Below the pieces are notes generated by a model. That model saw only the letters and a list, made by a program, of their open reading frames with translations, was not told the origin of the DNA and made no database searches. Shown piece after piece: positions 23,988 to 32,724 of a stretch of 54,971 bases of DNA (its first letter is position 1; every line of letters starts with the position of its first letter). Position numbers and translations under genes: made by a program. Source of the DNA: Clostridia bacterium (GTDB taxonomy: Bacteria > Bacillota > Clostridia > Christensenellales > CAG-138); contig JAUNBP010000007.1 in assembly GCA_030526995.1 (NCBI GenBank), positions 1 to 54,971 on the forward strand, in the 5' to 3' direction.

Positions 23988-25382
23988 CTAAAACCTAAAA
24001 TAGAGGAAGGGGTTGAAGCCACCGTCGATGAGATAGGCGGTGCAGACCAACAGCAGCACGCAGAGTGCAAGCGGGGAGAGCAGGCGGAGCGCAAGCCCTG
24101 CCTTTTTCGGCTGCAAGCGTTCGTAGAGTCGGCAAAGGAGGGGCAAGCAGCCCACAACGGCTACGGCAAAGAGCACGGCGTTGCTCCTTAAGGCATAGAG
24201 CGTGTCGGAGCTTGTAAAGGGCAGGTTTGAAAGCCCGAACATGGCCGAAAGGTCGTTTCCGCATTGAGCGAGGCTTTCGGCGTTGAATATCACAAAGCTT
24301 ATCAGCACGACAAAAAGGAGATAGAGGTGGGAAAGCGCCCTTGGCAGCCTGTTCAAAAGGCGAAGCAAAAACAGCTTTTCGAGGGCTAAAAAGAGGGCAA
24401 AGTACAGACCCCAAAGGGCAAAGTTCCAGCTTGCGCCGTGCCACAGTCCCGTCAAGAACCAGACGAGGGCGATATTGAAAACCCAACGCAGCTTGTTTAC
24501 TCGGTTGCCGCCCAAGGGGATGTAGACGTAGTCCCGAAACCAAGTGCCGAGCGAGATGTGCCACCGCCGCCAAAAGTCGGTAACGCTTCTTGCGATAAAG
24601 GGATAGTTGAAGTTCTCCAAAAAGTGAAAGCCAAAGATTCTGCCAAGGCCTATTGCCATGTCGGAATAGCCCGAAAAATCGAAGTAAATTTGAAGTGCAA
24701 AGGCTATGGCATAGAGCCAATAGTACAGAACCGAGGGTTGGGAGGACGAGCGGAACTGCACGCAAAACTCACCCAAGAGGTTGGCGATAAGCACCTTTTT
24801 GGCAAGCCCCAAAACGAACCTGCCCGCCCCGTAGGCGGCGTCGGACAGGGTGTGCTTGCGATAGGAAAGCTCGGCTTCGACGGTGGTGTAGCGAACGATC
24901 GGGCCTGCAATGAGCTGAGGAAAGAGGGCAACGTAGGTAGACAGCTTTATAAGGCTGCGCTGAGCGGCTGCCCTGCCTCGGTAAACGTCTATCGTGTAGC
25001 TCAGGGTCTGGAAGGTGTAAAAGCTGATGCCTATGGGCAGCACGAGGTTCAAAAGCGGAAGGTTGCAGCCCAAGAGGGCGTTGACATTTGCTATCGTGAA
25101 GTCGGCATACTTGAAAAAGCCCAAAAGCAGCAGGCTGATAATTATCGACGAGGCAACAAAGAGCTTTGCCCTGCGCCGAAAGCGGTCTATCAAAAGCCCG
25201 TGAACGTAGGCGGAGAGGATGGAAAAGAGCAGCAGGAGCGTGTAGACGGGCCCGCCGCAGAAGTAGAAGAAGAGGGATGAGAGGAGCAGTACGAGATTTT
25301 TTCCTCGAAAAGGCACCGCAAAGTACAAAATGAGTACGGGCGGCAAAAAGAAGAACAAAAATGTCAGCGAAGAAAACAGCAC
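23988..25382 (-). CDS. MBOAT-family O-acyltransferase
   Basis: This 464-residue protein is a multi-pass membrane protein of the AlgI/DltB group. Family features are HISLGTWFRDYVYIPLGGNR and WFLTGLWHGASWNFALWGLY with the active-site His in LWHGASW. It would pass acyl groups from the cytoplasm to an extracellular acceptor. The first codon is GTG with GGGAGG just before it. It sits between a DUF4358 lipoprotein and a DHHW protein, an association common in Clostridia for surface polymer O-acetylation. Confidence 0.92.
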   Translation of the reverse strand: MLFSSLTFLFFFLPPVLILYFAVPFRGKNLVLLLSSLFFYFCGGPVYTLLLLFSILSAYVHGLLIDRFRRRAKLFVASSIIISLLLLGFFKYADFTIANVNALLGCNLPLLNLVLPIGISFYTFQTLSYTIDVYRGRAAAQRSLIKLSTYVALFPQLIAGPIVRYTTVEAELSYRKHTLSDAAYGAGRFVLGLAKKVLIANLLGEFCVQFRSSSQPSVLYYWLYAIAFALQIYFDFSGYSDMAIGLGRIFGFHFLENFNYPFIARSVTDFWRRWHISLGTWFRDYVYIPLGGNRVNKLRWVFNIALVWFLTGLWHGASWNFALWGLYFALFLALEKLFLLRLLNRLPRALSHLYLLFVVLISFVIFNAESLAQCGNDLSAMFGLSNLPFTSSDTLYALRSNAVLFAVAVVGCLPLLCRLYERLQPKKAGLALRLLSPLALCVLLLVCTAYLIDGGFNPFLYFRF

Positions 25383-25420
25383 GGCTCCTCCCTAAAGGGT
25401 TTTTTTGTCGTATTTTGGGC

Positions 25421-26020
25421 TTATTCTGCGGTGGTGCGAACAACCCGCTGCCCGATATCGCCCTCGTGCAGGGACTCGAACGCTGCCATGTAGCCCTCGG
25501 CAAGCTCGGAGCTTGTCATTATAAAGAACACGGTGTTGCCGCTGTTGTTTGCAATCAGCGTATCCGCCCAGACGCAGAGCCACTTTACCTCGTCGGACTC
25601 GGCAACGATGGCGGACTTGAACGCCTCAACGTCCGCACCCTCCGTAAGCTCTATTAGCACGGCGGAGAAGGCTATGCTGCTCATCATCGGCTCGATAAAG
25701 ACCGCCTCCTTGACGGGCGATAAATCGGAAACGCCGAGGTAATATTTGGCCGTGTCGGCGTCGGAAAGGTCTACCGCCGTGGCCTCGCCTAACATCATCT
25801 GATTTTCGGGAGCGGCCTCGAATATCGCATTTATCTGCTCTGTAAGGCTCGCCTCGGGCTCGGGCTCCGCCGTGGGTTCGGTTGTCGGCTCATCGGTGGG
25901 CGCATCGGTGGGCGCCGCGGAAGGCTTTGGGCTTGCATCGGCCTCGCCGCCGTTGCGCTTGCAGGCTGCAACGCTTATCGCAAGGCTAAGGGTCAACAGT
26001 ATGATAATAAATTTTTTCAT
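25421..26020 (-). CDS. DUF4358 lipoprotein
   Basis: This 199-residue lipoprotein (lipidated Cys20) has a low-complexity linker rich in Pro, Thr, Glu and Ala up to about residue 60, then the DUF4358 domain (MMSSIAFSAVLIEL... ADVEAFKSAIV... WADTLIANNSG, VFFIMTSSE). The domain usually accompanies MBOAT and DHHW genes, here 38 bases upstream of the MBOAT gene. Role unknown; a component of the acylation complex is a reasonable inference. Confidence 0.82.
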   Translation of the reverse strand: MKKFIIILLTLSLAISVAACKRNGGEADASPKPSAAPTDAPTDEPTTEPTAEPEPEASLTEQINAIFEAAPENQMMLGEATAVDLSDADTAKYYLGVSDLSPVKEAVFIEPMMSSIAFSAVLIELTEGADVEAFKSAIVAESDEVKWLCVWADTLIANNSGNTVFFIMTSSELAEGYMAAFESLHEGDIGQRVVRTTAE

Positions 26021-26040
26021 TTTTTAGAAGTTCCTTTCAA

Positions 26041-26067
26041 AGACTAACAATAACACAAGACTGTCAA
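26041..26067 (-). promoter_or_regulatory. Possible promoter of the DUF4358-MBOAT-DHHW operon
   Basis: On the minus strand a perfect TTGACA (26062-26067) is followed 15 bases later by TAGTCT (26041-26046). The short spacer and poor -10 box make this tentative. Confidence 0.35.
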
Positions 26068-26120
26068 GGTTTAGGTTGCAGCCACGGAAAAAATTTATGC
26101 GGCAAGGGAATTATTGGCAC

Positions 26121-26906
26121 CTATTGAAATAGGTTTTGATACAGCTCCAAAAACTGCAAAGGCGAAAGTGCCTCGGCACGAATCTTGGGGGCGAGGTTCA
26201 TTCTTTTTAGGAGCTCATCGGCGTTTTCAACCTCGCCAAGGTTGTTTTTGAGCGTCTTTCGCCGCATATTGAGACAGCGGCGCACAAAGGACAAAAACGC
26301 CTTTCGATTGATTGCGGGGGCATCCGATCGGGCGGTCAATGCAACTATTGCGGAGCTTACCTCGGGCTGCGGGTAGTAGTCGGAGGGCGATAATTCTAAA
26401 ACGAGCTTGGGCGTGAAAAAGATTTCTGAAAGTATCGTTATCGGGCAGTAGTTTTTTTCGGAGGGCTTTGAAAAGAAGCGCTGCGCTGCCTCCCTTTGCA
26501 CCATGTAAAGATGCGCCGAGGCGGGGGTTGTGAGAAATTTTTCTATCAGGGGCGTGGTGATATAGTAGGGCAGATTGCCCGCAACCGCCCAGCCCTCATC
26601 TATGAAGGAAGTGTCCAGCTTCAGGGCGTCGGCGTTTATCGCCTTGCAGTTGAGGGACTTTAATTCCCCTGCCAAATGCGAATCCAGCTCAATTGCCGTG
26701 ACCGATTTTGCCCGCAAAATTAAAAGCTCGGTGAGCGCGCCCAAGCCTGCGCCTATCTCCAAAACGTTGTAGGGCTTGAGACAAACGGAGTTTAGGGCGG
26801 ACAAAAGAGCCGAGCCGTTGATGCAAAAATTCTGCCCCAAGGCTCGGTTGGCTCTCGTTTGACTGCTTTCAAAATATTCCCTTACAAACTCTAAAGAAGC
26901 TCTCAA
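26121..26906 (-). CDS. rsmA: 16S rRNA dimethyladenosine transferase
   Basis: This 261-residue methyltransferase (KsgA) dimethylates two adjacent adenosines near the 3' end of 16S rRNA during ribosome maturation. Landmarks are RALGQNFCI at residues 21-29, the SAM motif VLEIGAGLGALT, and the catalytic NLPYYITTPL; the C-terminal domain VRRCLNMRRKTLKNNL is typical. Start is a TTG that overlaps the stop of the upstream ABC ATPase gene. The N-terminus is shorter on Lys than usual and has CI where most have L at the LGQNFL motif. Erm-type resistance methyltransferases are less likely given the KsgA C-terminal domain. Its place behind an ABC exporter pair is unusual. Confidence 0.93.
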   Translation of the reverse strand: MRASLEFVREYFESSQTRANRALGQNFCINGSALLSALNSVCLKPYNVLEIGAGLGALTELLILRAKSVTAIELDSHLAGELKSLNCKAINADALKLDTSFIDEGWAVAGNLPYYITTPLIEKFLTTPASAHLYMVQREAAQRFFSKPSEKNYCPITILSEIFFTPKLVLELSPSDYYPQPEVSSAIVALTARSDAPAINRKAFLSFVRRCLNMRRKTLKNNLGEVENADELLKRMNLAPKIRAEALSPLQFLELYQNLFQ

Positions 26907-27577
26907 TTCGCATTCTCCGAAAGTCTGCCGTCGCTCATTTGGAGGAGCACATCCGCCTTTTGAGCGAGGGCATTGTCGTGCGTTACTATTATCACGCAGT
27001 AATCGAGCCTGTGCGCAAGCCCTATCAGTATATCCACAACGTTGTCGCCGTTTTCGACGTCGAGGTTGCCCGTGGGCTCGTCGGCAAGGATGATTTTCGG
27101 ATGGGTTGCAAGCGTTCTTGCAATCGCCACACGCTGCTGCTCGCCGCCGGAGAGCATCGAGGGGAAGCGCTTGAACTGCTCCTTTTTAAGCCCAACTTTT
27201 AGAAGCATATCCTCTGCCACCTCCTGAGCGGCCTTCTTGCTTGCGCCCAAGAGCTGCTGCGGGTACATCACGTTTTCGAGCACGGTGAGCAGGGGAAAGA
27301 GGTTGTAGCCCTGATATATCACCGAGATGTCCTGCCTGCGGTAGCGGTCCAAGTCCATCTTGCTTGTGGGCGTGCCGTTGTAGTAGACCGCTCCGTCTGT
27401 GGGCAAATCAAGCCCCGCCAGCATCGATAAAAGCGTGGTCTTGCCGCTGCCGCTCTTGCCGACTATCGCATAGACCTTGCCGCTTTCAAAGGCGGCGGAA
27501 ACGCCGTTGACCGCCTTGACGGTCTGATACTTGCCCTTGTAGGTGTAGGTTACGTTTTTTAGCTTTAAGATTTCCAT
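26903..27577 (-). CDS. ABC transporter ATPase, MacB/LolD type (module B)
   Basis: This 224-residue ATPase has Walker A GKSGSGKT near residue 37, signature [12 protein letters not shown], Walker [13 protein letters not shown], the usual MacB/LolD/FtsE phrasing of ATPases that energise FtsX-type permeases. The start at 27577 is used because GGAGG precedes it; an upstream ATG in frame is inside this RBS area. Ten bases separate it from the upstream giant permease and it overlaps rsmA downstream. It likely drives antimicrobial peptide removal or lipid/peptide handling rather than import. Confidence 0.9.
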   Translation of the reverse strand: MEILKLKNVTYTYKGKYQTVKAVNGVSAAFESGKVYAIVGKSGSGKTTLLSMLAGLDLPTDGAVYYNGTPTSKMDLDRYRRQDISVIYQGYNLFPLLTVLENVMYPQQLLGASKKAAQEVAEDMLLKVGLKKEQFKRFPSMLSGGEQQRVAIARTLATHPKIILADEPTGNLDVENGDNVVDILIGLAHRLDYCVIIVTHDNALAQKADVLLQMSDGRLSENAN

Positions 27578-27587
27578 TTTTTCCTCC

Positions 27588-30500
27588 TTATTCTTTCGCA
27601 CCGAGAATGTCGAGCACCTGCAGGCGGTTCATCACCTGTGCGGCAATCATGATTCCTATTATATAGCAAGCCGAGTATATGCCGAGCATCGTCCATTGGA
27701 ACGTGTCGATGGAGCCGTAGGCGGCATACAGTATGACAAGCCCTACTATCAAGCCTATCAAAAACTCCGCAATCTGTTCGAGGGCAAAGATGAAAAACGT
27801 CTTTGTGCGCCCTGCGCCCATGCTGCGCATCATTGCAAACTCCGCCTTGCGGTTCTTGGTTAAGAGGTTCGAGATTACAAAGCCTATGCCTACGGTGAGC
27901 AGGAACAGCACGATGAACAGAGCCCACATGTAGCTCGTCTGCCTGTCGAGGTCCTGTATCGCCTGCATCAGCTCGGCGTCGTCTATGACGAGCGCAAGCC
28001 GCTTTGCGGAGATCTGCCCCACCGAGGAGAGCCCCAGCGCTTCCATCTCGTCCCTGAATTCCGCAAGGTTTTCGGTATCGGCAACCGTGAAGCTCAGCGA
28101 ATTATAGAGGGACTCGTAGGAGATGGAATCAAGCCACTCTCCGTTGTAGTAGGAGGATCTTACATTGCCCTCCCACTCGTAGGTGAGTAAGTTTGGATCT
28201 ATAACGCCCGTTCCGTTCCAAAACAGACGCTCGAAAAGCCGATAGTTCGTTCCGACCGTTTCGGGATAGGAGACCACGCGCCTTGAGTACAGCACGTCAA
28301 AGGGACAGTATATCGTAGCCTTTCCCTGGAACGAGGGGTACTCTCCCACTATTTTAAGATCCAAAGGCTCCATTGTAAACTGGTTGTTGGAATATTCGTA
28401 CACTGCCTGCAAGCTTACCGTGTCTCCGAGCTGCAAGCCGTTATTTTCCAAGAAGGCGGCATTTACAAGGCAGACGTCCTGTCCCTCCTGCGAGAACACC
28501 GACTCGTCATAGCCCTCTATAAAGGTGAAGCCAACGTCGCCCTCGAAGAAGAACTCCGCAGCGGAGCGAATATCGGTGGTGCCTACGAGGAAGGGGCAGC
28601 GGCGCAGCATATCGTAGTAGGTTTCCATGCCGTAGGAGCTCAGCATGTCAACCTCAAAGTAGGAAGCGTCCATCAGCTGATAGCGGCAGTTCTGCGAAAT
28701 GTGGAAATCTACAACTTGGTCGTTGGCGGTTATCTCCTCTACGGTCTCCTCCGTAAGCCGCAGCTTATCGACTATCGTACCCTTGTAGTTGGTGAGGTAG
28801 GCGGTGACGGGGATGCGGTCGTAGACGGTTTCCCTCTCCTGCCGTGAAGCGGTAAGGCTGTGGCAGAACAGGCCCACGAACACCGACATCATAACGGTTA
28901 CGAGCGGAACGACGACGCTCTTGCCCCTGTTGCGAACGACGGAGCGGAATATGAGCTTTACCGTAAAGGCAAACCGATGTATAAAGCTCTTGCGGGTTTC
29001 AACCGAGCGCAATTCCGAAAGGTCGACCGCCGCTGCAGGCGTTGAAAAGACTGCAACCGGCTCGGAACGCTTTTTCTTCTTTTTGCGTTCGGGGCGGTAC
29101 TTGGGCTTTTTAATCGTGATAAGCGCAAAGGCGAGCGAGAACGCAAAGCCCAGCCCGACTATGAGGGCAAAGGCGGGGAGCGCATAGGCAAAGGGGGCTG
29201 TAGGCGCCTCTGCAAGCTCCAAAAGCGGCCCTAAGGAGGTGGAGGATGCCGAGAAGCGAACGTCCACCTCGGTGCTTTCAACCGCCGACTCATAGGCGTA
29301 ATGCGCAAGCTCGTCGGTGGCAACCCAGCCCAAGACGCTGCCTATTGCGGCTGCAAGCAAGAGTACTACTATCGAGGAGACGATGAAGTAAACCAAGGTC
29401 TTTTTCCTGCCCGTGCCGAGCGTCATCATAACCTTTGAGGTGTCCCGCTGCTTGAGCACGAACAGGTAGGCGTAGAGCAAAAGCAGGGCAACGGCGCAGC
29501 CGAAGCTGACCGAGGTTATTACAACTGCCGTGCTTCGCATGGCGGCTATCGCACCGAACGCCCTCGAATAGCCCTGATCGTAAACGTTTGCCCGCATATT
29601 GCCGAGAAGGTATGGACGAATCTTTTCCAAGTACTCGTCTACCCCGCTGTTTTCAACCTCGACAAGCCCTATCTGATAGGCTACCGTGTCATAGCCTAAG
29701 TCGCTGCCCGCAGGCGGCAGGGCAAAGACGGTCGTGTACATGTTGTTCATGTTCTTGAAGATGCCGACAACCTCATAGTCCTGCTGCAAGAGGTAGCCGT
29801 CCTCATACCAAAAGCTCGTGGTGACGCCCCTGCCCACGACGGAGCCGTAGAGGTCGACGCTCAAGGTATCGCCTACGGAGAGATTGAGCTTTTCGGCTAT
29901 GTACTCGCTTATAACGCAGGCGTTTTCATCGGTGGGCGCATACAGCTCGCCCTCGACAATCTCGGTTTCTCCGAGGTAGAACTCCATTGCGTTCTCGATA
30001 TTGGTGACGCAGCGGATGTAGATTTTGTTGGACAGGATGTTGTAGGTTCGGGCGATGTTCTCAAACTTTTCGGTGACTGCCTCCCGCTCCTCTTCTTCCA
30101 TGTTGTCAATTCGCACGATGGGCATGGCTGCAAGTTCCGAATAATCCTCGGGAACGTTGAGGTCGCAGGGCGTAACCATAATCCAGCGGGAGCGGTTCTC
30201 GCCCTCGTAATCCGTCACGTGAACGAGATATTCCTCCCCGAGCTCAAAGTCAAAGCCCGCAACCTCGGCAGCTCTTAAATCCATATAGACAAAGCTGCCC
30301 TCCACGACGCTGGTCTGCCCAAAAAGGAGCCTTGTAACCAAGCAGAGCTTGCCCATGTCGGTATCGTAATAGACCTTGATGCGCAGCACGCTCTTTGCGG
30401 AAAGCCCCTCGTTCTGACGGGTGCCCGCCACAAAGCCCTCGGCGGAGGCGCCCAAAAGGAGCTGCCGCTCATAGGAAATGACCTCGTCCTGCTCGAACAG

Positions 30501-30758
30501 GGGCATGGGGTCGTAGGAGCTTAACTGCTCTATCATATCGTCGTCAAAGGTGTCGAGGTTCGGATAATTCTCGCCTATGTACTCTATGTTCACAACCGTC
30601 TTGTACCGTTCGTCGGCGTCGGCAGCCATTTGATCCGCTGTGAACAAAAGCCCGATGCCAAGTCCCAAAAAGGCGGTGGAAACGAGTACGAGCAGGAGGA
30701 ACAGCACCGATTTTACCGGCGTCCTCACTATGCTTTTTAATGCAACCTTTGCTATCAT
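27588..30758 (-). CDS. Giant FtsX-type ABC permease (module B)
   Basis: This 1056-residue protein has a first helix at about residues 15-38, an extracellular region of about 380 residues, a three-helix FtsX block near 410-560, a charged linker, then a second helix and a second extracellular region, with a final three-helix FtsX block ending at VLDILGAKE. Two FtsX units thus lie in one chain, so one copy could form the whole transmembrane pair with the ATPase. A GGAGGTG site precedes the ATG. It has its own promoter and is separated from module A by 78 bases. Substrate unknown. Confidence 0.88.
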   Translation of the reverse strand: MIAKVALKSIVRTPVKSVLFLLLVLVSTAFLGLGIGLLFTADQMAADADERYKTVVNIEYIGENYPNLDTFDDDMIEQLSSYDPMPLFEQDEVISYERQLLLGASAEGFVAGTRQNEGLSAKSVLRIKVYYDTDMGKLCLVTRLLFGQTSVVEGSFVYMDLRAAEVAGFDFELGEEYLVHVTDYEGENRSRWIMVTPCDLNVPEDYSELAAMPIVRIDNMEEEEREAVTEKFENIARTYNILSNKIYIRCVTNIENAMEFYLGETEIVEGELYAPTDENACVISEYIAEKLNLSVGDTLSVDLYGSVVGRGVTTSFWYEDGYLLQQDYEVVGIFKNMNNMYTTVFALPPAGSDLGYDTVAYQIGLVEVENSGVDEYLEKIRPYLLGNMRANVYDQGYSRAFGAIAAMRSTAVVITSVSFGCAVALLLLYAYLFVLKQRDTSKVMMTLGTGRKKTLVYFIVSSIVVLLLAAAIGSVLGWVATDELAHYAYESAVESTEVDVRFSASSTSLGPLLELAEAPTAPFAYALPAFALIVGLGFAFSLAFALITIKKPKYRPERKKKKKRSEPVAVFSTPAAAVDLSELRSVETRKSFIHRFAFTVKLIFRSVVRNRGKSVVVPLVTVMMSVFVGLFCHSLTASRQERETVYDRIPVTAYLTNYKGTIVDKLRLTEETVEEITANDQVVDFHISQNCRYQLMDASYFEVDMLSSYGMETYYDMLRRCPFLVGTTDIRSAAEFFFEGDVGFTFIEGYDESVFSQEGQDVCLVNAAFLENNGLQLGDTVSLQAVYEYSNNQFTMEPLDLKIVGEYPSFQGKATIYCPFDVLYSRRVVSYPETVGTNYRLFERLFWNGTGVIDPNLLTYEWEGNVRSSYYNGEWLDSISYESLYNSLSFTVADTENLAEFRDEMEALGLSSVGQISAKRLALVIDDAELMQAIQDLDRQTSYMWALFIVLFLLTVGIGFVISNLLTKNRKAEFAMMRSMGAGRTKTFFIFALEQIAEFLIGLIVGLVILYAAYGSIDTFQWTMLGIYSACYIIGIMIAAQVMNRLQVLDILGAKE

Positions 30759-30800
30759 CTTTCACACCTCCGTAGTCCCGCAAGAGTATGGTTAGCGGGT

Positions 30801-30829
30801 AGTATATAGGATTTGTCCATACAAGTCAA
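30801..30829 (-). promoter_or_regulatory. Sigma-A promoter of module B
   Basis: On the minus strand TTGACT (30824-30829), 17 bases, and TATACT (30801-30806). It lies in the 78-base gap between the two ABC modules and could make module B and rsmA independent of the ECF-type element upstream of module A. Confidence 0.7.
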
Positions 30830-30836
30830 GCACATT

Positions 30837-31529
30837 TTAACATTTTTTAAGGTTTCCCGTCGAAGAGGGCGTAAGCCTGCCGTCACTCATCGTAAAAACC
30901 GTGTCGGCACGCTCGGCAACGGAGGTATCGTGGGTTACTACTATGACGCAGAGGTTGTTTTCGTGTGCAAGTTTTTTAAGTATCGAAATGACGTTATCGC
31001 CGTTCTCCTTGTCGAGGTTGCCGGTGGGCTCATCCGCCAAGATTACCTCACCGCCCGTGGCAAGCGCCCTTGCAATCGCCACCCGCTGCTGCTCGCCGCC
31101 CGACAGCAGGGCGGGCAGGCGGTTGAACGTGGACTTTGGCAGCTCCACCCTCTTAAGTGCCACTTGGGCAAGACTTTTTGCCTCCTTTTTGGAGGTCTTA
31201 TTCAAAAGCAGGGGCAGCATCACGTTCTCCGTGACCGTAAGCTGCGCCATGAGGTTATAGCTTTGGTAGATTACCGAGACCTTTGACCTTCGGTATTGGC
31301 TCCTGTCGAGCTTTGAAAGCGGGGTTTTTAGAAACAGTATCTCGCCCTCGCTTGGCTCATCGAGCCCTGCAAGCAGGTTTAACAGCGTAGTCTTGCCCGA
31401 ACCGCTCTTGCCCACGATGGCATAGAGCCTGCCCGCCTCAAATTCGGCGGTCACGTCCCTTACGGCAAGAACGGTCTCCGCCTTGGTTCGGTATTGATAG
31501 GACAGATGGTTTACTTGAATCAAACTCAT
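30837..31529 (-). CDS. ABC transporter ATPase, MacB/LolD type (module A)
   Basis: This 230-residue ATPase is a close relative of the module B ATPase: Walker [10 protein letters not shown] at about residues 40-48, [27 protein letters not shown]. Its partners are the two separate permeases encoded just upstream. GAGG stands seven bases before the ATG. The likely duplication of the two modules is visible in shared phrases such as [14 protein letters not shown] and DVISVIYQ/KVSVIYQ. Confidence 0.9.
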   Translation of the reverse strand: MSLIQVNHLSYQYRTKAETVLAVRDVTAEFEAGRLYAIVGKSGSGKTTLLNLLAGLDEPSEGEILFLKTPLSKLDRSQYRRSKVSVIYQSYNLMAQLTVTENVMLPLLLNKTSKKEAKSLAQVALKRVELPKSTFNRLPALLSGGEQQRVAIARALATGGEVILADEPTGNLDKENGDNVISILKKLAHENNLCVIVVTHDTSVAERADTVFTMSDGRLTPSSTGNLKKC

Positions 31530-31539
31530 TTTAAGTACC

Positions 31540-32724
31540 TCAATTCTCGGATTTTGGAATTAGTTTCATTTCGGGGGTCAGAAGATAGCGCACAAGCGGC
31601 AGCGCAGAGCCTGCATAGTATAAAACGAGCAGTAGCGCCGTGCCGAGCCACGGGAGTGGCAGCCTTGCAAGCGGGCAAAGGGCGATGAACAGCAGCAGGG
31701 CAAGACCCGAAAAAATAACCTGCTCCAAAAACACCGTCAAAAAGAGTCTCCCCCTGCCCATCCCTATCAGGCGGTAGAGGATAAGCTCATGCTTTCGGCT
31801 CTTTACACTGCCGAAGCCCGTCAGTACTCCGAGTGCGCAGGACAAAACGTGGTAGAACGGAATTAAAACACCGAGGAGCAGCTTGTTGCGGTTGACCGTA
31901 TTTATAACGGCTTTCAGCTCCTCGTCGTGGACTATCACATCGTAGCCTGCGTGGGCGCTGTACTTCACGGCATAGAGCCTGTCAAGCTCCCCCTCGGCAA
32001 ACTCCCTAAACTCCGCATGACCCTTGGCATCGCAAAGCTCAAAGCTCAAGGAGTCGGAGCGGTTGCCCATACCTATCTTTTCAAGCTCCCCGTTCAGCAC
32101 CTCGAACGAACAGAAGAGGCGGTTTTCGGGGTAGCTGTGAGTTCCGCCTACAACGAGTTCAAGCTCAATCACGCTTCGCTCGTAGGTAAAGGAATTTTCG
32201 GCTACGATAAAGAGCTCTACCGTTTCGGAAACCTCCATAGCCTCGGGCACGATGACGATGGGCAGGCTTTTAAGGCTGCTTTCGTCGTAGCCATCCGAAA
32301 AATTTACGTTGCTTTCGGAATTTACAAGCCCCCTAAACGCCGCAAAGGCATTGATGCCCGTAACGGTATATTCGGCTGCAGTCCCGTTTTTGGAGAGCTC
32401 CTCCGCCTCGTCCTCCGAGAGGGCTGCTTGAAGCGAGCGGCAGAGCAGGAGGTTCTTTACATAGGGGGTCAAAAAGCCCTCGTGATTCTCGACGGTGAAT
32501 ATGTCGGTGTTTATATTCAGCTTTTCGCCCAAGGAGGCGCCTCGGGCGCAGACGTCGCAGCGCACGGCTATGGTCTCATATGCGCTTTCAAGCGTCTCGT
32601 CCTGCGAAACACGCAGCCCGCTCAAAATTGCAAGCACCAATAGCAGCGCAAGCGGCAGCAGGGTTTTTGCAAGGCAGAAAACCCAATGATGTTTAATTCT
32701 CGACTTGAAGATAAGTCCAAACAT
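31540..32724 (-). CDS. FtsX-like ABC permease, short (module A)
   Basis: This 394-residue protein has one N-terminal helix (about residues 20-40), an extracellular region and three helices in the last 120 residues, the FtsX layout. The ATG at 32724 overlaps the stop codon of the longer permease gene in an ATGA; a longer reading would start inside that gene. With the 652-residue permease it probably forms a heterodimer driven by the ATPase of the same operon. Substrate unknown. Confidence 0.82.
   Translation of the reverse strand: MFGLIFKSRIKHHWVFCLAKTLLPLALLLVLAILSGLRVSQDETLESAYETIAVRCDVCARGASLGEKLNINTDIFTVENHEGFLTPYVKNLLLCRSLQAALSEDEAEELSKNGTAAEYTVTGINAFAAFRGLVNSESNVNFSDGYDESSLKSLPIVIVPEAMEVSETVELFIVAENSFTYERSVIELELVVGGTHSYPENRLFCSFEVLNGELEKIGMGNRSDSLSFELCDAKGHAEFREFAEGELDRLYAVKYSAHAGYDVIVHDEELKAVINTVNRNKLLLGVLIPFYHVLSCALGVLTGFGSVKSRKHELILYRLIGMGRGRLFLTVFLEQVIFSGLALLLFIALCPLARLPLPWLGTALLLVLYYAGSALPLVRYLLTPEMKLIPKSEN

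Noticed and set aside
26121..26906. Erm-type macrolide resistance methyltransferase
   Set aside because: The NLPYYITTPL motif and C-terminal VRRCLNMRRKTLKNNL are KsgA/RsmA features.
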